Positions 19,085 to 26,429 of a stretch of 64,000 nucleotides of DNA are shown piece by piece. Positions within the stretch are counted from its first letter, which is position 1, and every line of letters begins with the position of its first letter. Origin of the DNA: Smaragdicoccus niigatensis DSM 44881 = NBRC 103563 (GTDB lineage Bacteria; Actinomycetota; Actinomycetes; Mycobacteriales; Mycobacteriaceae); NCBI RefSeq assembly GCF_000380645.1, contig NZ_AQXZ01000018.1, positions 744,001-808,000 of the forward strand. Direction: 5' to 3'. Under the pieces are notes generated by a model that saw only the letters and a list, made by a program, of their open reading frames with translations, did not search any database and was not told where the DNA came from. Both the position numbers and the translations under genes were made by a program.

Positions 19085-19669
19085 ATGACAAAGAGTGCAA
19101 AACTCAGCAAGCGTGAGGCCACGGCGTTGGCCATCAACACCGCTGCGCTGGCGCTCGCTGATGAGCGCGGACTCGACGGCTTCACGATGGACACCCTCGC
19201 CGAAGCCGCCGGCGTCTCCCGACGCACGCTCTTCAACTATTTCCCCGGCAAGATCGACGCGATCCTCGGCAATCCGCCTGAGCAGAACACCGAAGCGCTC
19301 GAGACCTTTCGCGCCGGTGGACCGACCGGGAATCTCATGGCCGACATCAAAGAGCTGACGCTGGATGTGTTGGCCAGCGCCGAAGTCGGCGTTCAGGAGT
19401 TCGCCCGGTTCCGTCGTCTCCTCAAGTCCGAACCGCGCATTCTGCACGCCGCGCACGCTCGATTCGAAGAGAAATCCGAGCTCATGGTCTCCCTGATCGG
19501 AGAGCGCGAGGGCGCCGACAAAGACCCGCGCCGAGCGCGCATCGCCGTTCGACTGATTCTCACGGCGTTCGACCTGGCGCTCGACGACTTCCTCGAGCAG
19601 CCCGGCGAAGCCACTCTCGCGGAACAGTTTTCGCGAACCTTCAGCACCATCCAAGAACTTCTCGGCTGA
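19085..19669 (+). CDS. TetR family regulator of the adjacent MMPL transporter
   Basis: The 194-residue protein has a clear helix-turn-helix, GFTMDTLAEAAGVSRRTLFNYFPGKIDAIL (about residues 30-60), and a helical effector domain. It starts at ATG 19085 just after a repeated GAGTGCAA motif and is followed 49 bp later by an MMPL transporter on the same strand. The usual reading is a repressor of an export system that responds to the exported compound. The ligand is not identifiable. Confidence 0.85.
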   Translation: MTKSAKLSKREATALAINTAALALADERGLDGFTMDTLAEAAGVSRRTLFNYFPGKIDAILGNPPEQNTEALETFRAGGPTGNLMADIKELTLDVLASAEVGVQEFARFRRLLKSEPRILHAAHARFEEKSELMVSLIGEREGADKDPRRARIAVRLILTAFDLALDDFLEQPGEATLAEQFSRTFSTIQELLG

Positions 19670-19718
19670 ACCCACCCGAATAAACAAGCCGAGTCAATAG
19701 AAAGAAACGAGTCCACCC

Positions 19719-22034
19719 ATGGCTACCTTGCTCTACCGCCTCGGCAAAGGCGCCTACCGGCGCTGGCCGATCGCTATCGCCGTCTGGCTTATCGCGATCA
19801 TCGGAGTCGGCGCTGTCGCCGGCACGATGTCGAATCCGATGTCCAACTCGTTCTCGATACCGGGGATCGAATCCGAGAAGGCCGCCAACCTGCAGTCCGA
19901 ATTGTTCGGCGGCGGGAAGTCGGCGATGGACCAGGCGTCGGTGTCGCTCGTCGTCGCAGCTCCGGAAGGTCACACACTGACCGAGCCGAAATACGCCGAC
20001 GCAGTCAACGGACTCCTGACAGACCTGGCCGACGGTTCGCAGATGCCGAAGACCCCGCTTGTCGGACCGGTCGAGGCAGCTGCCGGCCAGAAGCAGATGA
20101 TGGTCACCGCTGCGGAGGCGAGGGGCACACCCGCCGACGTCGCCGAGGCGAATGCGGCCGCGATGTCGCCGCTGTCCCCCGACGAACGGGTTGGCACGAT
20201 CAACTTTGCCTTCGATGTTCCGACGATCACCGACGTGAAGCCGGAGGCCCAGAAGGACGTCACCGCAGCGATGGACGCCGCCCGTAAGACCGGTCTGACC
20301 GTCGAGGCCAGCGGACCCGGCATGCAGTCGCAGGAGCAGGCCGGCGCCAGCTCGGAAATGCTCGGTGTTGCCGTTGCGCTCGTCGTACTCGCCCTGACCT
20401 TCGGGTCGCTGGTCGCAGCTGGACTCCCCCTGATCACCGCCCTGATCGGTGTCGGACTCGGCGTCAGCGGCATCACCGCGATGACCGCGTTCACCGAGGT
20501 CGGCGCTTCGACCCCGATGCTCGCCACGATGATCGGCTTGGGTGTCGGTATCGACTACGCGCTCTTCATCCTCGCCCGCTACCGGAGTGAACTCGAGAAG
20601 ACAGATGACCGCGCCGAGGCCATCGGCATCGCCGTCGGTACCGCCGGTTCGGCCGTCGTGTTCGCCGGTGCGACCGTCATCATCGCCCTCGCGGCACTGA
20701 GCGTCACGGGCATTCCGTTCCTCGCGGCGATGGGTTGGGGCGCTGCCGCAACCGTCACCGTCGCCGTGTTCGTCGCGCTGACGCTGCTGCCGGCTGTGCT
20801 CGGCATCTTCAAGTCGAAGGCCTTCGCCGGCCGCATCCGTCGCGAGAAGCCGAAGCACGCGAGCGGCGAAACCAACGGTGTCCGATGGGCCCGACTGGTT
20901 GGCCGTGCGCCGATCGCGGTCGCGATGATCGTCTTCATCGGACTCGGTGCGATTGCACTGCCGCTCAAGGACCTGCACCTCGCCCTGCCGGGTGACAGCA
21001 CGGCCTCGGAGCAAACCACGCAGCGCAAGGCGTCGGACCTCATCAGCGAGTCGTTCGGTCCGGGCCGTCAGGCTCCGATGCTGGTCGTGGTCGATGGTCG
21101 CGCCCTGAACGCCGCTGATCGGCCGGGCGCCTACGGTCAGATCCTCAACTGGATCGACCTGCACGACGATGTCGCGAACGCGCAAATCGTCGCATCGAAC
21201 GCGGACGGCAGCGGTGCGCAGATCATGATCACGCCGAAGTCCGGGCCGGAGTCGGTCGCCACCGAGATGCTGCTCGACTCCCTGCGTGAAGGTCAGCCCT
21301 CGATCGAAAGCAAGACCGGCACCACGATCGGTGTCACCGGCCTGACCGCGATTCAGACGGACGTGTCGAAGAAGCTCGCCGACGCGCTCCCGGTCTACCT
21401 CGCGGTGGTCATCGGACTCGCGTTCGTTCTGCTCATGGTCGTGTTCCGCTCGCTGCTCGTGCCGCTCACCGCGACTCTCGGGTTCCTGCTCTCGGTGCTC
21501 GCCACCCTGGGTGCGACGGTCCTGGTCTTCCAGGAAGGTGCGTTCGGTTGGTTCCACGGACAGCCGATCATCAGCTTCATGCCGATCTTCCTCATCGGTC
21601 TGGTGTTCGGTCTGGCGATGGACTACCAGGTGTTCCTCGTGACCCGGATGCGGGAAGCGCACGTCCACGGGATGTCGGCACGCGAAGCGGTCATCGACGG
21701 TTTCCGCAGCAGCGCACGGGTCGTCACGGCGGCCGCGCTCATCATGATCTCCGTCTTCAGCGGATTCATGCTGATGGACGAGCCGATCGTCCAGTCGATG
21801 GGCTTCGCCCTGGCGGTGGCAGTCTTCTTCGACGCCTTCATCGTCCGCATGGCGCTCATCCCGGCGCTCATGTTCCTCATGGGCGAGAAGGCCTGGTACC
21901 TGCCAAAGTGGCTCGACCGGATTCTGCCGAAGGTCGACGTCGAAGGCGAGAGCCTGCAGAAGGCGAAGGTCGTCGACAGCGCCATCGACGGCGACAAGGA
22001 CGACGAAAAGGAACTCGTTCTCGTCCGAGGCTAA
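19719..22034 (+). CDS. MMPL family RND transporter
   Basis: The 771-residue inner-membrane protein has two MMPL halves, each with one helix, a large external loop, then five or six helices. The first helix is WPIAIAVWLIAIIGVGAVAG and external domain 1 contains FSIPGIESEKAANL. The helix IV motif GLGVGIDYALFILARYRSE and its counterpart GLVFGLAMDYQVFLVTRMRE carry the Asp-Tyr pairs used for proton relay. It lacks the long C-terminal extension of MmpL3 and ends in a charged tail. It likely exports a lipid or drug and is controlled by the TetR upstream. Confidence 0.92.
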   Translation: MATLLYRLGKGAYRRWPIAIAVWLIAIIGVGAVAGTMSNPMSNSFSIPGIESEKAANLQSELFGGGKSAMDQASVSLVVAAPEGHTLTEPKYADAVNGLLTDLADGSQMPKTPLVGPVEAAAGQKQMMVTAAEARGTPADVAEANAAAMSPLSPDERVGTINFAFDVPTITDVKPEAQKDVTAAMDAARKTGLTVEASGPGMQSQEQAGASSEMLGVAVALVVLALTFGSLVAAGLPLITALIGVGLGVSGITAMTAFTEVGASTPMLATMIGLGVGIDYALFILARYRSELEKTDDRAEAIGIAVGTAGSAVVFAGATVIIALAALSVTGIPFLAAMGWGAAATVTVAVFVALTLLPAVLGIFKSKAFAGRIRREKPKHASGETNGVRWARLVGRAPIAVAMIVFIGLGAIALPLKDLHLALPGDSTASEQTTQRKASDLISESFGPGRQAPMLVVVDGRALNAADRPGAYGQILNWIDLHDDVANAQIVASNADGSGAQIMITPKSGPESVATEMLLDSLREGQPSIESKTGTTIGVTGLTAIQTDVSKKLADALPVYLAVVIGLAFVLLMVVFRSLLVPLTATLGFLLSVLATLGATVLVFQEGAFGWFHGQPIISFMPIFLIGLVFGLAMDYQVFLVTRMREAHVHGMSAREAVIDGFRSSARVVTAAALIMISVFSGFMLMDEPIVQSMGFALAVAVFFDAFIVRMALIPALMFLMGEKAWYLPKWLDRILPKVDVEGESLQKAKVVDSAIDGDKDDEKELVLVRG

Positions 22035-22044
22035 CCTCTCAGCG

Positions 22045-22076
22045 AAGTGCTCCCCGAATTATTTCGGGGAGCACTT
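22045..22076 (+). terminator. Strong hairpin terminator after the MMPL gene
   Basis: AAGTGCTCCCCGAA (22045-22058) and TTCGGGGAGCACTT (22063-22076) form a perfect 14-bp stem with a TTAT loop, 10 bp after the MMPL stop, followed by TTCGTCGTC. It separates the MMPL operon from the VOC-HxlR operon. Confidence 0.85.
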
Positions 22077-22084
22077 TCGTCGTC

Positions 22085-22122
22085 TACTTGCTATTGACAA
22101 GTCTGCTTGCTTTTTGCAAGTA
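22085..22122 (+). promoter_or_regulatory. Promoter overlapped by HxlR-type inverted repeats
   Basis: Two inverted repeats are nested here: ACTTG-N7-CAAGT (22086-22102) and CTTGC-ttttt-GCAAG (22106-22120). The outer pair TACTTGC and GCAAGTA spans the whole element. TTGACA at 22094-22099 could be a -35 box. The HxlR regulator of the same operon is the likely binder, giving negative autoregulation. Confidence 0.55.
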
Positions 22123-22161
22123 TCGGTTCACCGGACCAGATCAGCACCAGGAGCAACCGTC

Positions 22162-22602
22162 ATGGCGACCAACATCTTCGTGAACTACCCATCCGACGAC
22201 CTCGAGCGCAGCAAGGTCTTCTATACCGCGCTCGGCGCGACCCTCAATCCGAACTTCACGGACGACAACGCTGCGTGCTTCGTGTGGGACACCAACATCT
22301 ACACGATGGTTCTCAAGCGCGAGTTCTTCGCCACCTTCACCACCAAGCAGATCATCGACCCCAAAACAGCTGCGCAGATGCAGATTTCGTTTTCGCGCGA
22401 TTCTCGCGAAGAGGTCGACGCAGTGATCGAGGCCGGACTGGCCGCCGGCGGAACCGAAGCGGGATCCCCGCAGGACTATGGATTCATGTACGCCCGCGAT
22501 CTGGAGGACCCGGACGGCAACGTCGTGTCGTTCCTGTGGATGGCGCCTGAGGCCGTCGAGAAGGGCCCGGAGGCATTCATGGCCGAGCAGGCTCAGGTCT
22601 GA
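22162..22602 (+). CDS. VOC (glyoxalase-fold) family protein
   Basis: The 146-residue protein starts at ATG 22162 with AGGAG upstream. It shows the beta-alpha-beta-beta-beta arrangement of the vicinal oxygen chelate fold: FVNYPSDDLERSKVFYTALGA at the start and YARDLEDPDGNVVSFLWM near the end, the latter holding the usual metal-binding Asp/Glu region. Members include dioxygenases, glyoxalases and resistance proteins, and the exact reaction cannot be assigned. It abuts the HxlR gene (TGA then GTG), so they form one operon under the repeats upstream. Confidence 0.85.
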   Translation: MATNIFVNYPSDDLERSKVFYTALGATLNPNFTDDNAACFVWDTNIYTMVLKREFFATFTTKQIIDPKTAAQMQISFSRDSREEVDAVIEAGLAAGGTEAGSPQDYGFMYARDLEDPDGNVVSFLWMAPEAVEKGPEAFMAEQAQV

Positions 22603-23286
22603 GTGGCTGCCCGCAGCTACGGGCAGTACTGCGGAATCACCACCGCCGTCGAGCTGGTCACCGAGCGTTGGGCGCTGCTCATCATCCGTGACCTGCTCGT
22701 CGGTCCCCGTCGCTACACCGACCTCAAGCAAGGCCTGCCCAAGATTCCGACCAACATCCTCTCCGCTCGCCTGAAGGAGTTACAGGAGGGCGGAGTCGTC
22801 CGCCGGGTTGCACTGCCTCGGTGCGGACTTCTCTACGAGCTCACCGAATACGGACACGAGCTCGAGCCGATCGTGTTGGCGCTCGGCCGGTGGGGATTCC
22901 AGGCGATGGGCGACCCGGCGGAGGACGACATCGTCACCGCCGACTCGCTGACGATGGCTCTGCGCACCGCGTTCCGGCCGGAGTTCGCTACCACGCCACT
23001 GGACTTCCAGATCCAGGTGGGTGAGGTCGAATTGCGGGCCCAGGTTTCCGACGGCGGGCTGAAGATCGTCCAGGTCGCTCCCCCGGCACCCCCGGTGGGC
23101 GGTGCACTGCCCGTCGGGGAGGCCGAACTTCGGTTCGCCTCCGGGCCCGACATTCGGTACCTGATCGCCGGAAAGCTGACGGCCGCCGAAGCCGTCGAGC
23201 AGGGGGTGGTCACCATCCTGCGCGGCGACCTCCCGCTGCTCGAACGATTCGCGGACCTCTTTCGGATCAGCGCGGAGTCAGCTTGA
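22603..23286 (+). CDS. HxlR family regulator with a C-terminal sterol-carrier-like domain
   Basis: The 227-residue protein starts at GTG 22603, immediately after the VOC stop. Residues 1-100 are a winged-helix HxlR domain: YCGITTAVELVTERWALLII, LLVGPRRYTDLKQGLP, then IPTNILSARLKELQEGGVV. The HxlR-typical Cys is at about residue 9. Residues ~125-225 resemble an SCP2-like lipid-binding fold (EFATTPLDFQIQVGEVELRA ... ERFADLF), a known actinobacterial fusion that could sense a hydrophobic ligand. It converges on the nitroreductase-like gene with a 20-nt overlap. Confidence 0.85.
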   Translation: MAARSYGQYCGITTAVELVTERWALLIIRDLLVGPRRYTDLKQGLPKIPTNILSARLKELQEGGVVRRVALPRCGLLYELTEYGHELEPIVLALGRWGFQAMGDPAEDDIVTADSLTMALRTAFRPEFATTPLDFQIQVGEVELRAQVSDGGLKIVQVAPPAPPVGGALPVGEAELRFASGPDIRYLIAGKLTAAEAVEQGVVTILRGDLPLLERFADLFRISAESA

Positions 23287-23695
23287 CGACCGGAATGCGC
23301 CGGGTCGTGTTCTCCTGATATTTGCGGTACTGGCCGTGGTTGGCGCGATTGACCTCGTCCCACAGTTTCTCAAAGCGCGGGTCGTCGGAGTAGATCGCCT
23401 CCGCGGTCACCGGGATCTTCTTGCGGCCGATCTGGATTTCGCATTGCGGCTGCGCCTTGACGTTCGGCAGCCAGCCCGGCGGACGCTTGGCGCCACCGTT
23501 CGACGCCGTCACGAGGTAGCTGTCGCCGTCGCGGCCGTAGATGAGCGCCGATGTCCTGGGCTGGCCGGTCTTCCGGCCGACCGTATACAGCAGCAGCGAC
23601 GGCATGCCGAAGAGCAGTCGATGTCCGAAAAGTCCGCCGGTGCGCTCGTAAACCGCCTGATGCGCTTTCAGCAACGTGATGAAGGGGTCAGCCAT
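23267..23695 (-). CDS. Deazaflavin (F420)-dependent nitroreductase family protein, Ddn-like
   Basis: The 142-residue protein starts at ATG 23693-23695 (MADPFITLLKAHQAVYERTGG). The split beta-barrel pattern LLLYTVGRKTGQPRTSALIY, then DGDSYLVTASNGGAKRPPGWLPNVKA, then VTAEAI is the signature of the Ddn/FDOR family. Members use F420H2 to reduce quinones or nitroimidazoles. F420 use supports an actinobacterial host. It is divergent from the DUF3291 gene; the actual substrate is unknown. Confidence 0.85.
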   Translation of the reverse strand: MADPFITLLKAHQAVYERTGGLFGHRLLFGMPSLLLYTVGRKTGQPRTSALIYGRDGDSYLVTASNGGAKRPPGWLPNVKAQPQCEIQIGRKKIPVTAEAIYSDDPRFEKLWDEVNRANHGQYRKYQENTTRRIPVVKLTPR

Positions 23696-23733
23696 ACTCG
23701 TCAGTCTGTGATTTCGGGCCGCGGTGCGCAAGA

Positions 23734-24249
23734 GTGGACGTCGTGGACCGACGGGATTCGTCCGCTCGCCAAGCGGTCGTCCTCGCACACCTGACCGAAT
23801 CGCGCCTTCGCGTCGCGCCGAGTGACCCGGCGATGACGCAGGCGCTCGCACTGTGCGCGCTCGTCACCGATGCGGCCGCGCAGGCGCCGGGCTTCTGCTG
23901 GCAATTGGCAGCTGACAACCCTGGTGAGCCCGTCACGATCCGCACGAAAAGCGGCCTCGTGATGATCAGCCTGACCTGCTGGCTCAACTACACGAGCCTC
24001 CACTCGTTCGTGAATCGAAGCATCCACGCGAAGGCGATGCGAGAGCGCGCTGAATGGTTCGAACCAGGCGAAGAGCCGTCGAGTGTGCTGTGGTGGATCG
24101 GAGTCGATGCGCGCCCGACCGCAGCCGAGGGCCGGGCCCGGCTCGCCTACCTCCGCAAGCACGGGTCCAGCCCTCGTGCATTCTCACTGCTGCGCCGCTA
24201 TACGCCGGATGGCCGGCCGGAACGCACCGGACGGTTCCGGGCCAACTAA
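23734..24249 (+). CDS. DUF3291 domain protein
   Basis: The protein has about 171 residues from GTG 23734 (a second GTG at 23743 is equally possible). The pattern HLTESRLRVAPSDPAMTQAL, then AAAQAPGFCWQLAADN, then MISLTCWLNYTSLHSFVNRS, WFEP and LWWIGVDARPTAAEGRARL matches DUF3291, a ferredoxin-like monooxygenase-type fold without cofactor motifs. No biochemical role is established. It converges on the SnoaL-type gene with a 4-nt overlap. Confidence 0.7.
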   Translation: MDVVDRRDSSARQAVVLAHLTESRLRVAPSDPAMTQALALCALVTDAAAQAPGFCWQLAADNPGEPVTIRTKSGLVMISLTCWLNYTSLHSFVNRSIHAKAMRERAEWFEPGEEPSSVLWWIGVDARPTAAEGRARLAYLRKHGSSPRAFSLLRRYTPDGRPERTGRFRAN

Positions 24250-25022
24250 ACCGGCTGGGACTTCTTCTGCCCACTGCTCGTGGAGAACATGTCCGTGATC
24301 TTCTGCGCGGGTGGGACCGAACCGAGCATCTCGGTCGTCATGCCGTGAATCTCCGAAACGCGTTCCCGGAACCACACGTCGTGCGGTTCGTTCGATTCCG
24401 CCATCGCGCGGAACATCGCCGCCAGGTCCGCGGACTCGTGGTAGAGGCACACGACGTCGCCCATCGGCGTGTTCATGAGCGACGCCACTTCGTGCCGCAT
24501 ACCCCAGCGCCGCATCGCTTCCTGGTGCTCGTCGCGGCGCGCGCCGCTGAGTTCGCTCGCGAACTGGCGCCACGCCTCGGTCTGGCCGGCGACGATCGGC
24601 GCGATCCACGTGAGGCTTTGCCGGGGCAGGGTGCGATAGGTCTGCAAGCTGTCTTCCGAGCAGTGGAACCGGCAGATCTTTCCGTCGCGGAGGGTGAAGT
24701 GGTGGTACTCCGTCGACGATCCGCCGAGTCCGGTTTCGCGTGACCGATTACGCGAGGAGATCACGGCGATGACCTCGTTGTCGTTGGCCGTCATCGAGGT
24801 CGGTGTGAACTCGTCGAACTCGAGGGAATTGTTGAGATCGGTGAAGAACGCGGCGACCTCGGCGAGGCTGTGCCGTTCGCCGTGCCACGGCGCGATCGCA
24901 CTCTCGGTGTCGACGGCCCAGTCGATGTCGTCGGTGAGGTGCGAGAGAAGAGCTGGAATGTCCCCGCGGCCAAACGCCGCATACGCATCTTCGACGACGC
25001 GGAGGTTTTCGGATACGCCCAT
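24246..25022 (-). CDS. SnoaL-like protein fused to a second small alpha/beta domain
   Basis: The 258-residue protein has an N-terminal SnoaL/NTF2-like cone domain (about 1-130: NLRVVEDAYAAFGRGDIPALL, HGERHSLAEVAAFF, EYHHFTLRDGKICRF). The C-terminal half (about 131-258) repeats a ferredoxin-like pattern (RHEVASLMNTPMGDVVCLYH, WFRERVSEIHGMT) as in stress-responsive A/B-barrel or EthD-like proteins. The fusion is unusual but I cannot name a function. An AAAGGA motif supports ATG 25020-25022. Confidence 0.65.
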   Translation of the reverse strand: MGVSENLRVVEDAYAAFGRGDIPALLSHLTDDIDWAVDTESAIAPWHGERHSLAEVAAFFTDLNNSLEFDEFTPTSMTANDNEVIAVISSRNRSRETGLGGSSTEYHHFTLRDGKICRFHCSEDSLQTYRTLPRQSLTWIAPIVAGQTEAWRQFASELSGARRDEHQEAMRRWGMRHEVASLMNTPMGDVVCLYHESADLAAMFRAMAESNEPHDVWFRERVSEIHGMTTEMLGSVPPAQKITDMFSTSSGQKKSQPV

Positions 25023-25241
25023 GGTCGGGTCCTTTCAGGAACGAACAGAGCAGGTAGAGCGAGTGCCCTATCGCGGAACCTACTCCTGTCCGTGAGGTCG
25101 CGAAAGCGCTCTTCAATGGACATATTTCGCCCGCTTCCCACCATCACAATTTGTCACTGTTGTCCCCATACCAACTCCTGCACCGGGATTCCCGCACGCC
25201 TCAAAAAGCCATTGCGTGCCCAACAGAAGATCAATAACTTT

Positions 25242-25257
25242 TGTGATCTAGTTCACG
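25242..25257 (+). promoter_or_regulatory. CRP/GlxR-type cAMP receptor site
   Basis: TGTGATCTAGTTCACG matches the actinobacterial CRP/GlxR pattern TGTGA-N6-TCACA at 9 of 10 fixed positions. It lies 45 bp before the secreted-protein/sortase genes. The rest of 25023-25302 shows no gene. Confidence 0.5.
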
Positions 25258-25302
25258 TATTGCGCCACCGGAGAAATTGCCGGTCAATTGAGGAGTCAGC
25301 CC

Positions 25303-25734
25303 ATGACGGTGAACCGAAAAGTCGCCGCCACAGCGTTCGCTGCGGCAGTTTCCGGACTGATTCTCACGCCCGCAGTCGCCGCTGCAGATGACATCCCCCG
25401 CGACCCAATCCAGGTTCCGCCCGGCGAACACGTCTACCGGCCACCGGAGTCGACGATCGGCAACGACGACATCCACATCGATCACGCCAAGCTGCCTGAT
25501 CTCAGCCATCTTCCGGATTTCGACGACTTCCACATTCACTTCAAGCACGAGAAGAAGAAGTCGTCGAACGAGATCACGACCGTCTTCCCGTCAGGTCGCG
25601 AGCCGATTCAGATGCCGCAAACGGCGGCGACTGATTCCATAGAGGTTCCGCAGCCGAACCAGGGGGTACCGATTGCACTCGCTTCGGCAGCGATCCTGGG
25701 CACGGCAGCCGTTCGGCGGACGAGGAAGCGCTAG
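25303..25734 (+). CDS. Secreted small protein, probable substrate of the adjacent sortase
   Basis: The 143-residue protein starts at ATG 25303 with GAGGAG upstream. Residues 1-30 are a signal peptide (VAATAFAAAVSGLILTPAVA, then AADD). The mature region is acidic and His-rich (DDIHIDHAKLPDLSHLPDFD, DFHIHFKHEKKK). The C-terminus has a hydrophobic stretch and basic tail (VPIALASAAILGTAAVRRTR) like a cell-wall sorting signal. Before it there is no LPXTG; the closest sequence is VPQPNQG. The sortase gene begins inside its 3' end, which strongly links the two. The His/Asp content could bind metal; that is speculation. Confidence 0.7.
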   Translation: MTVNRKVAATAFAAAVSGLILTPAVAAADDIPRDPIQVPPGEHVYRPPESTIGNDDIHIDHAKLPDLSHLPDFDDFHIHFKHEKKKSSNEITTVFPSGREPIQMPQTAATDSIEVPQPNQGVPIALASAAILGTAAVRRTRKR

Positions 25735-26353
25735 CTTCGGCATCGCGCTGATCGCCGCGGCCCTCCTCGCCGGGTGCGGTGACAGCGACCCGGGCGGCAC
25801 CGTTCCGCTCGGCGATCCAGCGGGGTCAGCGCGTGCCTCGAACGCTGCAGCGGCGTCGATCGATGGGGCGATCGCCGCAGGTCAGCTCTACATTCCGAAG
25901 ATCGCGGTGAATGCACCAATCCACGCGCGAGGAACGGTCACCGAACCCAACCCGTTCGCCGGCGGTAAAGAGATGACCTCGTTCGGCGTCCCCAAGGACC
26001 GGTCATCGCTCGCGTGGTGGTCGGACGGTCCCCAGATCGGCAGCGATGGCATGGCGATCGTGTTGGGACATGCGCAATCCGGCCGAGGCTATGCCGTGTT
26101 CGACCGGTTGCATGAGTTGAAGCCCAAAGACGTGGTGACGGTCGAGAACCCGCAGGGCACCGAACGCGCGGTCTTCCAGGTCATCGCGGTCATCGACCAC
26201 ATCTCCAAACGCGACCCCGACGCACTGCGAAATGTCCTCACCAACCCGCCTGCCGACGCCAACCTGGCGCTCATCACGTGTGGTGGTGAAGCGGACTATT
26301 CAGCCATGGCGACCGACGAGAACGTCGTGGTTTTCGCCAGGCGGTCACTGTAG
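25673..26353 (+). CDS. Class F sortase
   Basis: The 226-residue transpeptidase starts at TTG 25673, preceded by AGGGGG at 6 nt, and overlaps the substrate gene by 62 nt. It has an N-terminal hydrophobic segment with a lipobox-like LLAGC, a linker, then the sortase barrel: YIPKIAVNAPIHARGTV, catalytic His in VLGHAQ, and catalytic Cys in LALITCGGEAD. It ends with ENVVVFARR. Class F sortases are typical of actinobacteria and anchor surface proteins to peptidoglycan. If the lipobox is used, this would be a lipid-anchored sortase, which would be odd. Confidence 0.85.
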   Translation: MHSLRQRSWARQPFGGRGSASFGIALIAAALLAGCGDSDPGGTVPLGDPAGSARASNAAAASIDGAIAAGQLYIPKIAVNAPIHARGTVTEPNPFAGGKEMTSFGVPKDRSSLAWWSDGPQIGSDGMAIVLGHAQSGRGYAVFDRLHELKPKDVVTVENPQGTERAVFQVIAVIDHISKRDPDALRNVLTNPPADANLALITCGGEADYSAMATDENVVVFARRSL

Positions 26354-26429
26354 TTTCGGTTTCACGCATCCTTCCGCCGCGAAATCTCCACTCCTAGACT
26401 GACTTCTGAGTCGACCGGAAGGGGCCGCG

